A DNA stretch of 6,790 bases from contig JALRGZ010000302.1 in the NCBI GenBank assembly GCA_023253295.1, positions 1 to 6,790 of the forward strand, given 5' to 3'. The translations under genes and the position numbers were made by a program. The notes under the pieces are model-generated. The model did not search any database. It saw nothing but the letters and a program-made list of their open reading frames with translations, and was not told the DNA's origin. Below are positions 1 through 5,986 of the stretch, piece after piece; the first letter of the stretch is position 1, and each line of letters starts with the position of its first letter. This stretch comes from Flavobacterium sp. Lineage in GTDB: Bacteria > Bacteroidota > Bacteroidia > Flavobacteriales > Flavobacteriaceae.

Positions 1-1
1 C

Positions 2-490
2 TGTACGTTTACAAATTGCAATTTTTCTGAATGCAATTTTATAGGGATTACTTTTATTCATTGTCAATTTGACAACTGTATTTTTGACAATGCAAAAATC
101 AATCACACAGCTTTTAGAACCGTTCATTTTAACCATTGCCAAATCAAGGAAGTCAATTTTGCTATGAGTGACACACTCATTTTCGAAATGCACTTTAACC
201 ACTGCGTGTTGGACTTTTCTAAATTTTACGCCTTAAAACTCAAAGGCATTACTTTTAATAATTCCAGCCTAATTGCGGTCGATTTTATGGCAACCAACTT
301 AACTGGAGCCCAATTCTACAACTGCGATTTATACCGCTCCGAATTTGAAAAAGCCATCGCTAATAAAGTCGATTTTAGCAGCAGCTACAACTACACCATC
401 GACCCTGCCAAAACCCAATTGAAAAAAGCTAAATTCGCTCTCGAAGACTTAAAAGGTCTTCTTTATAAACACGGTATTATTGTGGAATAG
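2..490 (+). CDS. Pentapeptide-repeat protein, 5' end outside window
   Basis: The open frame is uninterrupted from base 2 to the TAG at 488-490, so the gene starts upstream; the ATG at 164 is internal, because the same repeat pattern continues in frame before it. The 162 visible codons show a five-residue periodicity with Phe or Leu at the centre and often Cys two or three residues later (FTNCNF, FIHCQF, FNHCVL, FYNCDL). This is expected of the right-handed quadrilateral beta-helix of pentapeptide-repeat proteins. The repeats fade near YNYTIDP, followed by a short non-repeat tail ending KHGIIVE. Family members include Qnr and McbG-like proteins that bind DNA gyrase, but most are of unknown function and nothing here proves a gyrase role. 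No signal peptide can be judged without the N-terminus. The codon composition is richer in GC than the next two genes. The family assignment is confident; the function is unknown. Confidence 0.9.
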   Translation, partial: CTFTNCNFSECNFIGITFIHCQFDNCIFDNAKINHTAFRTVHFNHCQIKEVNFAMSDTLIFEMHFNHCVLDFSKFYALKLKGITFNNSSLIAVDFMATNLTGAQFYNCDLYRSEFEKAIANKVDFSSSYNYTIDPAKTQLKKAKFALEDLKGLLYKHGIIVE

Positions 491-526
491 ATTGTTTTCT
501 GGAGCACTACTTCTTCGTTTCCAAAA

Positions 527-594
527 CAGCTCCCCTCCTGCTATCGCCTTTATCTCTCCGCTTCACTTCGAGGATATCGGCTCTATCAGGGCTA
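527..594 (-). repeat. Imperfect palindromic intergenic repeat
   Basis: On the - strand this begins AGCCCTGATAG and ends with CGATAGCAGGA and then GGGGAGCT. It can fold on itself: 537-557 pairs imperfectly with 569-590, with CCTG/CAGG at the base and GCC/GGC and TATC/GATA blocks inside, interrupted by mismatches, around a loop near GCTTCACTT. It is clearly richer in GC than the surrounding non-coding DNA and has no ORF. From memory, similar AGCCCTGATAG...GATAGCAGGA blocks are scattered between genes in Flavobacterium genomes. I could not check this by search. It may act as a weak transcript end for the gene finishing at 490, but there is no clear T-tract. Confidence 0.5.
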
Positions 595-618
595 ATGAAT
601 TCGTTTGTCTCTAAAATA

Positions 619-648
619 TATTTTTGTAAGAATATTTTAATATATTTG
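619..648 (+). promoter_or_regulatory. Candidate -7 boxes before the 681 gene
   Basis: Two matches to the Bacteroidota -7 consensus TAnnTTTG lie here: TATTTTTG at 619-626 and TATATTTG at 641-648. Neither has a TTTG -33 box at the usual spacing of about 19 nt; TTTG at 604-607 is only 11 nt before the first. The DNA is very AT-rich, so chance matches are likely. Their position 30-60 nt before the ATG of the first gene of a probable two-gene operon is the main support. Confidence 0.3.
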
Positions 649-680
649 AAGATAAACAAAATTTAATTTTTATTAATCAA

Positions 681-2051
681 ATGAAAAACAAAGTCTTAGT
701 ATTACTCATCCTCCTATCAACTTTTTTAGGTTTTTGCCAAGACATTAAAAAAACCACAGATTTAGTAAACAACAATCTAACAATTAAAAACCCTGAAACT
801 ACATCACTAACAGTTGCTCTAGACAAAGTTGTCGAAGGTATAGGACCAACAGGATTGAGTAGTTTTGGAATAGCTTCAAAAGATAGGATTAGTGAAGAAG
901 AACAAAAAGCTTATCCTAAAATGAAAAACATACCTGATTCTTTAACTAACATTAAAGAATATCTTTTCATTTTAAATGATTTTCAGTTTTATTATCAAAA
1001 TTATAAGCAGGGAATTTACAGCAAAGATTTTTTCTTAAAAAAATCTATTAACAATAAAATAAATCTAAAAGACACTATATTTCTATCTGATAAAAAAATT
1101 AAAAACACCATTTCAATTGTTGCCGGCTATACGCCAAACAATACTATCGTTTACATAATTGACTCAAACAATAATGATGATTATTCAGACGACGAACCCA
1201 GAACCTTACTTTCTAAGCTAAACAAACAAGATGATATTCTTGACAATGCTATTGCTGTAGACATCGAATATTTTGATGGTACAGCGATAAAAAAAGACAA
1301 ACAACTTATTGGAGTTGAAAAAAGTAGATCCGATGAAGATTTATCTTTAATGTTTAGATTCCCTCAATTCAGATATGGAAAAATACAATTAGGCAACGAC
1401 TCTTACTTAATCATTTCCGAATCTTATAATAGAGAACAATCTATTTATTTAGTGAAAGACCAGCCTTACTTTGACAGACTTGACAGAAAGTACAAAATCA
1501 CACCATCTCAATACTTAAAAATAGAGGATAATTATATCGAATACAATCCTATTTCACAAAATCTCAGCAAAATAAAACTAACCGTAAGCCCTAACGAATC
1601 TGAGAATAAAACTACCCCTACAACTAACCAAGTTGGTATGATAGCACCAAATATAAGTGGCATTAACATTCTCAACGATGAAATGATTTCACTTAAAAAA
1701 CTAAAAGGAAAATATGTGTTTCTGGATTTTTGGAGTACTACATGTATTCCTTGCATAATGGAGTTCCCCAAAATAAAAGAAGTTTTTGATAAGTTCAGTC
1801 CAAAAAATATTGAAATTATCGGAATTGTCGATGTAAGAGGTAAAACGGACATTAAAGAATTTATAACTGATAAAAATGTTAGCTGGTCAACTATTGATGA
1901 TAAAAATCCGCAAACAATAATTAAAGGTTATTCCATCAATTCCTATCCAACAACTTATTTAATTGATCCAAATGGAAAAATCATTGCTACAGATTTAAGA
2001 GGAGATGAACTAAATAACAAATTAGAACTATTGAAAGTAGCAAAAAAATAA
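681..2051 (+). CDS. Exported thioredoxin-fold (TlpA-like) protein with unidentified N-terminal region
   Basis: 456 codons. The N-terminus is a signal peptide (MKNK, a hydrophobic run LVLLILL, then FLGFCQ), so the protein should act in the periplasm or on the outer membrane. LGFC is not a good lipobox. Residues from about 320 to the end form a thioredoxin-like domain of the TlpA/AhpC-TSA type: APNISG entry, GKYVFLDFWSTTC strand, redox pair C355-I-P-C358, and the cis-proline loop YPTTY with P423 followed by LIDPNGKI. These proteins reduce or isomerise disulfides in exported proteins, for example in cytochrome c maturation. Residues 21 to about 315 match nothing I recognise. They contain an acidic Asn/Asp stretch starting at D161 (DSNNNDDYSDDE) that resembles a calcium-binding loop. 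The stop is 27 nt before the next ATG, suggesting co-transcription. The gene is AT-rich. The C-terminal domain is confident; substrate and partner are unknown. Confidence 0.9.
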   Translation: MKNKVLVLLILLSTFLGFCQDIKKTTDLVNNNLTIKNPETTSLTVALDKVVEGIGPTGLSSFGIASKDRISEEEQKAYPKMKNIPDSLTNIKEYLFILNDFQFYYQNYKQGIYSKDFFLKKSINNKINLKDTIFLSDKKIKNTISIVAGYTPNNTIVYIIDSNNNDDYSDDEPRTLLSKLNKQDDILDNAIAVDIEYFDGTAIKKDKQLIGVEKSRSDEDLSLMFRFPQFRYGKIQLGNDSYLIISESYNREQSIYLVKDQPYFDRLDRKYKITPSQYLKIEDNYIEYNPISQNLSKIKLTVSPNESENKTTPTTNQVGMIAPNISGINILNDEMISLKKLKGKYVFLDFWSTTCIPCIMEFPKIKEVFDKFSPKNIEIIGIVDVRGKTDIKEFITDKNVSWSTIDDKNPQTIIKGYSINSYPTTYLIDPNGKIIATDLRGDELNNKLELLKVAKK

Positions 2052-2078
2052 TTTCAACTATTAACCAAAAATCCAACC

Positions 2079-2897
2079 ATGAAAAATCTACCTGCATTAA
2101 TCTTAGTTTTTATATCACTTAATTGTGTCTGTCAATCAAAAACAGACAAACAAACCAATGCAATCATTGAAGAAGGCAAAAAATTATACCAGTCTGAAAT
2201 GGCTTCATGGTATGGAACCGACATCTTTTTAGCCAAATATCCCGAAAAAGAAAAAATTGGAGGCTATTTTTCATATCCTGAAAATGACAACTCAAAATGT
2301 ATTTTCTTTTCAAAAGAAGCTAATCCAAAAGTTATTGGAACGATAAGTTTCGATTCTTCATTTGATACAAATAAAGCCCTGACAGATTTAAACGAAAGAA
2401 CATTTACCAAAAATGAACTTGATTATTATACCCTAAGAATCAATGCTAAAAAAGCTTTAGAAAACGACACTCTAATTAAAACTTACAACAATAGCCAATT
2501 AAATTTAATTCCTCTAATCTCCAATAATGAACGAAAAGTTTATATTTTAACAGGACCGAGTGTAAATGGAGTTGTCATATTGGGCAATGACTATCTATTA
2601 AATTTTGACATGAACAATAATTTTATCAATCGTAAAGCCTTACACAAAAATATAATTCCTATAGAATTCAAAAACGACCAAACAGAAGTTGAGACCATGC
2701 ACAGTCATCTGCCAGAAACTGGCGATTTTATAACGGCAACAGATATATGTACACTAATGCTTTATGAAAAATTTACAAATTGGAAAACCCACATGGTATT
2801 ATCTAAAAAATATGTTTCCATTTGGAATTGTAAAACAAATGAACTTCACGTTGTCCCTTCAGAAACATTTCTCAAACTAGACAAAAAAAAAGATTGA
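2079..2897 (+). CDS. Secreted protein of unknown function, possible JAB/JAMM-like fold
   Basis: 272 codons. A signal peptide is seen at the N-terminus (MKN, LPALILVFISL, then NCVCQS); Cys16 is not in a standard lipobox. The mature part has a conserved-looking YQSEMASWYGTDIF segment near residue 40 and later a run with strong beta-strand character (RKVYILTG, GVVILGNDYLLNFD). Near the C-terminus are E205, H208-S-H210 and then T219-A-T-D222, followed by strands including KYVSIW. This resembles the zinc site of JAB/JAMM domains (E, HxH, SxxD), which act on isopeptide or peptide bonds. Here, however, Thr replaces Ser and eight rather than seven residues separate the HxH from it. Without a family match I leave the function open. 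It follows the thioredoxin-fold gene by 27 nt and probably shares its transcript. Its stop lies one base before the ATG of the broken gene at 2899, so a third operon member may once have followed. Confidence 0.85.
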   Translation: MKNLPALILVFISLNCVCQSKTDKQTNAIIEEGKKLYQSEMASWYGTDIFLAKYPEKEKIGGYFSYPENDNSKCIFFSKEANPKVIGTISFDSSFDTNKALTDLNERTFTKNELDYYTLRINAKKALENDTLIKTYNNSQLNLIPLISNNERKVYILTGPSVNGVVILGNDYLLNFDMNNNFINRKALHKNIIPIEFKNDQTEVETMHSHLPETGDFITATDICTLMLYEKFTNWKTHMVLSKKYVSIWNCKTNELHVVPSETFLKLDKKKD

Positions 2898-2898
2898 T

Positions 2899-2982
2899 AT
2901 GAAAAATTTGATTCTTCTTTTGATTATTTTCTCCCCAGCTAGCGCAAGCGTCCCGCTTGTGCCCACAAAGAAAAACCAGTAA
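2899..2982 (+). pseudogene. 5' fragment of a signal-peptide gene cut by the REP element
   Basis: An ATG one base after the preceding stop opens a 27-codon frame. Its first 12 residues, MKNLILLLIIFS, are a typical export signal. From codon 13-14 onward the frame is simply the left REP palindrome (ASASVPLVP) and then a short tail to TAA. The natural reading is the start of a third operon gene whose remainder was lost when the REP-RAYT unit arrived. Removing 2937-3602 exactly would give a stop after three more codons, so the downstream part of the original gene is no longer present or has decayed. Alternatively the ATG is fortuitous and no gene was ever here. Confidence 0.4.
2937..2964 (-). repeat. 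Left REP palindrome
   Basis: 28 bp, the exact reverse complement of 3575-3602. Inside it, 2942-2950 (GCGCAAGCG) pairs with 2954-2962 (CGCTTGTGC) around a TCC loop: a nine-pair stem with one G:T mismatch at 2944/2960. Placed 40 bp after the stop at 2897, the hairpin could also stabilise or end the upstream operon transcript. Confidence 0.85.
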
Positions 2983-3020
2983 TAATCAAGCAACTTTTCA
3001 TATTCTAATTTTTATAAAGC

Positions 3021-3569
3021 ATGAGTAGAAAATACAAGTTTGGAGAAAAATCAGGAGCTTATTTTATTTCATTTGCTACTGTAAACTGGATTGATGTTTT
3101 TACCAGAGATATTTATTTTAGTTGCATAACAGAATCATTGGATTTTTGTAGGGAGAATAAAGGAATGGAACTTTACGGCTATTATATTATGCCCAGTCAT
3201 ATTCATTTAATTTTTCGCTCAGCATTAAATGATCCTTCAGGTTTAATAAGAGATTTCAAAGGTTTTACTTCAAAAAAGATGCTCCAACTGATAGAAGACA
3301 ATCCACAAGAAAGCAGAAAAGATTGGATGCTATGGATGTTTTCAAGAGCAGGAATAAAGAACTCTAATAATGTCAATAAACAATTTTGGCAGCAACACAA
3401 CCAACCCATTGAGATTTGGTCTTTAAAAGTATTCGAACAAAAATTAAATTACATACATCAAAATCCAGTTTTAACAGGTTTTGTAACAGACCCAATTGAT
3501 TGGAAATACAGTAGTGCACGCAATTATGGTAATGATGATCATACTATTCTAAAAATTGATATGAATTAA
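3021..3569 (+). CDS. REP-associated tyrosine transposase (RAYT, IS200/Y1 HUH family)
   Basis: 182 codons and apparently full length. The HUH metal-binding motif is H60-I-H62 within YIMPSHIHLIF. The candidate nucleophile is Y144 in NYIHQNPV, the position of the conserved Tyr in Y1 transposases of this type, followed by DWKYSSARNY (from D160), a hallmark of RAYT proteins. Between them is FWQQHNQPIEIW (from F122). The enzyme would nick single-stranded DNA at REP sequences through a 5'-phosphotyrosine link. The flanking inverted REPs make RAYT a better call than a standard IS200/IS605 TnpA, which would have subterminal hairpins and usually no such flanks. All catalytic residues are present and there is no frameshift, so it may be active. 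The start at 3021 is the first ATG in frame that leaves the conserved N-terminus (MSRKYKFGEKSGAYFISF) whole. There is no clear Shine-Dalgarno; TAATTTTT at 3006 is too close to serve as its promoter. Confidence 0.93.
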   Translation: MSRKYKFGEKSGAYFISFATVNWIDVFTRDIYFSCITESLDFCRENKGMELYGYYIMPSHIHLIFRSALNDPSGLIRDFKGFTSKKMLQLIEDNPQESRKDWMLWMFSRAGIKNSNNVNKQFWQQHNQPIEIWSLKVFEQKLNYIHQNPVLTGFVTDPIDWKYSSARNYGNDDHTILKIDMN

Positions 3570-3574
3570 ACTGC

Positions 3575-3602
3575 GGGCACAAGCGGGACGCTTGCGCTAG
3601 CT
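3575..3602 (+). repeat. Right REP palindrome
   Basis: 28 bp, exactly inverted relative to 2937-2964 and beginning 5 bp after the transposase stop. The stem 3577-3585 with 3589-3597 encloses a GGA loop and carries the same single mismatch (A3579 opposite C3595) as the left copy. On the transcript it could act as a 3' hairpin for the transposase mRNA, though no T-run follows. Confidence 0.85.
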
Positions 3603-3678
3603 AATGAGGTAAATCATTCTCTGGTCATTTTACCTTAAAAAAGATAAAAAACTAAGATTTTAACTAAAAACGCTAACC

Positions 3679-4158
3679 ATGAAAAAACTACTTATCCCTT
3701 TATTGATTATTGCCATTTCTTGTTCCTCTAAGAAAAAAGTAAACACTAATGATAATGAAGATAAAGGCGCTGGTGACACCAGAACCAAAACTGTTGAACT
3801 ATTAGACAATAACACTTACTTCTTAACCGAACAAAGCGATGACAAAACCTATGGCTATGACAAATCCAACCCAATCAAAGTAGGCGGTGTAAAAACCAAT
3901 GAAGGCCCTCTTAACGAAAGACGATTTTTGAATGCTTTATTTGGTCCAGGCAACAAAAAAATGACGTATTTTAGAGCGGGTAGTTGCTGTGCTTTTAAAA
4001 CACCAAATGGTTTTTTCAACAATACGGGTATGCTGGATCGTTACAGACTGACCGAAATAGGCAGTAAGGATACTATAGACATCTATATCAATTTATATGA
4101 TACCGGAGATTTAAAAATTCCTGTAGGACTTAAAGCCATGGAGAAAAAAAACAATTAA
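3679..4158 (+). CDS. Small lipoprotein with conserved Ser-Cys-Cys motif, function unknown
   Basis: 159 codons. The first 15 residues (MKK, LLIPLLII, AISC) form a type II signal with Cys15 as the probable lipidated residue, followed by a Ser/Lys/Asp/Asn-rich linker. The globular part from about residue 50 contains KTYGYDKSNPIKVGG, GPLNERRFLNALFGP and AGSCCAFKTPN with adjacent C103 and C104. I recall similar short flavobacterial proteins that are sometimes labelled 2-dehydro-3-deoxyphosphooctonate aldolase. Nothing here looks like a TIM-barrel aldolase and the length is far too short, so that name would be wrong. The product should sit in the periplasm or the outer membrane. It is the first of three closely spaced genes (27 nt to the next). 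I found no clear promoter box between the right REP and its ATG. Confidence 0.85.
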   Translation: MKKLLIPLLIIAISCSSKKKVNTNDNEDKGAGDTRTKTVELLDNNTYFLTEQSDDKTYGYDKSNPIKVGGVKTNEGPLNERRFLNALFGPGNKKMTYFRAGSCCAFKTPNGFFNNTGMLDRYRLTEIGSKDTIDIYINLYDTGDLKIPVGLKAMEKKNN

Positions 4159-4185
4159 TCATAAAATTAACTTCAAATATAACCT

Positions 4186-4551
4186 ATGGAAATCGTATCA
4201 AAAATTGGTATTGGCTTCGTAGCCTTAGAACACCTTTATATTCTGTATTTTGAAATGTTTGCCTGGGAAACCATTGGCAAAAAAACGTTCAAAAGTTTGC
4301 CTGAAGAATTATTCACTCCAACCAAAGGTTTAGCCGCAAATCAAGGACTATACAATGGTTTCTTAGCGGCTGGATTGATTTGGACTTACTTTATTTCAGA
4401 TAGCATTTGGCAAAAAAACATTGCTGTTTTCTTTTTAAGCTGTGTAATTATAGCCGGTATTTATGGAGCCATCAGCGCCAGTAAAAAAATATTTTTTACT
4501 CAAGCCTTGCCTGCAATCCTTGCTTTAATTGCAGTATTACTGGTCAAATAA
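4186..4551 (+). CDS. DUF1304 family four-helix membrane protein
   Basis: 121 codons, the usual size for this family. Four hydrophobic segments are visible at about 5-27, 48-70, 79-98 and 103-120. Family features include the EHLYILYFEMFAW stretch in the first helix and NQGLYNGFLAAGL leading into the second. The protein is expected in the inner membrane with both ends on the same side. DUF1304 proteins are widespread in bacteria and have no established role; I do not assign one. The gene begins 27 nt after the lipoprotein stop and ends 40 nt before the hydrolase start, so the three may share a transcript, although their products have no obvious common pathway. Confidence 0.92.
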   Translation: MEIVSKIGIGFVALEHLYILYFEMFAWETIGKKTFKSLPEELFTPTKGLAANQGLYNGFLAAGLIWTYFISDSIWQKNIAVFFLSCVIIAGIYGAISASKKIFFTQALPAILALIAVLLVK

Positions 4552-4591
4552 ATAATACCAATTCCATTCGCATCTTTCCTAAAAAAAACAA

Positions 4592-5986
4592 ATGAAAACT
4601 TCTTTAATTTTATATTTTACCTTTTTTCTACACATAACACTAAATGCCCAAGAAATTGTGGGACAATGGAACGGCATCCTAAAAGTTCCAGGCGCTCAAT
4701 TAAGTCTGGTTTTTCATGTTACAAAATCTACTGATGGTTATGCTGCTACTATGGACAGTCCGGATCAAAAGGCATTTGGCATCCCTGTAACTAAAACTTC
4801 TTTTGAAAATTCAAAAATTAAATTTGAAATTACCAATGCTTCTATCGAATACAATGGCGAATTAAAAGAGAACGAAATAACTGGTTTTTTTAAACAAAAT
4901 GGTCAGGAATTCCCTTTGAACTTATCCAGAAATGCTATCGAAAAACAAACTCCAAAACGACCCCAGGAACCAGTAAAACCTTATCCTTACTACGAAGAAG
5001 AGGTTGTTTTTCAAAATCCAAATGCTGGAATTTCCTTAGCTGGAACTTTAACGCTTCCTAAAAAAGAAGGTGTTTTTCCGGCTGTAATTTTAATTTCCGG
5101 AAGTGGAGCACAAAATAGGGATGAAGAACTAATGGGACATAAACCTTTCTTGGTCATCGCTGATTATTTGACCCGAAACGGAATTGCGGTTTTACGTTTT
5201 GATGACAGAGGCGTTGGACAATCTACAGGAAATTTCAAAACAGCCACCACAGCTGATTTTGCTACCGATGTAACAAGTGCTTTAACTTATTTGAAAACCA
5301 GAAAAGAAATTAATTCGCAGAAAATCGGTTTGATAGGACATAGTGAAGGCGGTATTATTGCACCAATGATAGCTGCCCAATCCAATACCGTTAATTTCAT
5401 TATTCTTTTAGCGGGAACTGGAATTCCTGGAAATGAATTAATGTTATTGCAACAAGTACAGATCGCAAAAGTTAATGGAGCAACTGAAGCAGAAATTCAA
5501 AAAGGTATTCAGCCTACCCGGAAACTTTATGATTTAATTGTAAATTCTAAAGATCCAGAAAAACTAAAATCGGATTTAGCAATCGAAATAAACCAAGCTC
5601 TTAATAATCCGGACGCTAAACTACCAAATGATATTTCTAAAGAACAATATATCTCTTCAAAAATAAATATCCTTACATCACCTTGGATACAATATTTTTT
5701 AAAATACAATCCGGCAACCGCTTTAGAAAAGGTTAAATGTCCTGTTTTGGCTCTTAACGGAGAAAAAGATGTACAAGTTCCTCCAAAAGAAAATTTACCC
5801 GCAATAAAAAATGCTTTAGAAAAAGCAGGAAATAAAAATATAACCACTATCGTATTCCCAAATCTGAATCATTTATTTCAGGAATGCGAAACGGGTTCTC
5901 CGGAAGAATATGCTACAATTGAACAAACTTTTTCTCCCATAGCTTTGGAAGAAATGCTTAAATGGATAAAATTGCAAACAAAATAA
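4592..5986 (+). CDS. Exported alpha/beta hydrolase (esterase/S9-like)
   Basis: 464 codons. A signal peptide is followed by NAQ (MKTSLILYFTFFLHITLNAQ), so the enzyme is exported. Residues of about 20-115 form a beta-rich domain (VGQWNGILKVPG, LSLVFHV, ENEITGFFKQNG) commonly placed before such hydrolases in Bacteroidota. The hydrolase domain follows: LISGSGAQNRDE for the oxyanion region, LRFDDRGVGQSTG, the nucleophile elbow G-H-S251-E-G-G, the acid D393 in LNGEKDVQVP, and H427 in PNLNHLFQ. The Ser-Asp-His triad is therefore complete. The likely reaction is hydrolysis of carboxylic esters, or possibly peptides given the resemblance to the S9 fold; the substrate cannot be read from sequence. It follows the DUF1304 gene by 40 nt. 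No terminator with a T-tract is evident after it. Confidence 0.93.
   Translation: MKTSLILYFTFFLHITLNAQEIVGQWNGILKVPGAQLSLVFHVTKSTDGYAATMDSPDQKAFGIPVTKTSFENSKIKFEITNASIEYNGELKENEITGFFKQNGQEFPLNLSRNAIEKQTPKRPQEPVKPYPYYEEEVVFQNPNAGISLAGTLTLPKKEGVFPAVILISGSGAQNRDEELMGHKPFLVIADYLTRNGIAVLRFDDRGVGQSTGNFKTATTADFATDVTSALTYLKTRKEINSQKIGLIGHSEGGIIAPMIAAQSNTVNFIILLAGTGIPGNELMLLQQVQIAKVNGATEAEIQKGIQPTRKLYDLIVNSKDPEKLKSDLAIEINQALNNPDAKLPNDISKEQYISSKINILTSPWIQYFLKYNPATALEKVKCPVLALNGEKDVQVPPKENLPAIKNALEKAGNKNITTIVFPNLNHLFQECETGSPEEYATIEQTFSPIALEEMLKWIKLQTK

Larger units (their letters stand above)
2937..3602 (+). mobile_element. REP-RAYT-REP unit (REPtron), 666 bp
   Basis: A single transposase gene (3021-3569) lies between two identical 28-bp REP palindromes in opposite orientation (2937-2964 and 3575-3602). 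The outermost bases are AGCTAGCG on the left and its complement on the right; the match stops abruptly on both sides of each repeat. This is the layout known for REP-associated tyrosine transposases, which bind and cleave single-stranded REP hairpins and are thought to spread REP/BIME copies. No other gene is carried. I see no target-site duplication, as expected for HUH/Y1 chemistry. The left edge breaks a signal-peptide gene start, and the right edge is followed by 76 bp of non-coding DNA. Whether the whole unit moves or only the REPs do cannot be judged from one copy. Confidence 0.8.

Noticed and set aside
164..490. Pentapeptide gene starting at the ATG at 164
   Set aside because: The frame is open and shows the same repeats upstream to base 2, so this Met is internal.
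1532..1852. 106-codon ORF on the - strand
   Set aside because: It lies inside the thioredoxin domain of the 681-2051 gene, whose CxxC and cis-Pro motifs prove the + frame; the reverse product matches no known family.
2061..2090. Leader similar to that at 3660-3690 (TTAAC, AAAAA, AACCATGAAAAA)
   Set aside because: A-rich leaders and MKN/MKK starts are general in this phylum, and the proteins diverge at once, so a duplication is not supported.
2940..3001. Reverse-strand frame from an ATG at 3001 reading a short signal-like peptide into the REP
   Set aside because: It is only about 20 codons, ends within the REP and seems to be a by-product of the inverted arms around the REP.
3203..3409. 68-codon ORF on the - strand
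   Set aside because: It is fully inside the transposase gene, with no independent start signal.
2899..3602. Retron, toxin-antitoxin or defence module around the RAYT
   Set aside because: No reverse transcriptase, toxin, antitoxin or other effector gene lies next to it; the HUH protein with REP flanks explains the whole stretch.
3607..3635. Hairpin with AGGTAAA and TTTACCT arms as a terminator
   Set aside because: Only seven pairs, a 15-base loop and no T-tract after it.
5527..5847. 106-codon ORF on the - strand
   Set aside because: It is antisense to the hydrolase gene and covers its catalytic Asp region; a shadow.
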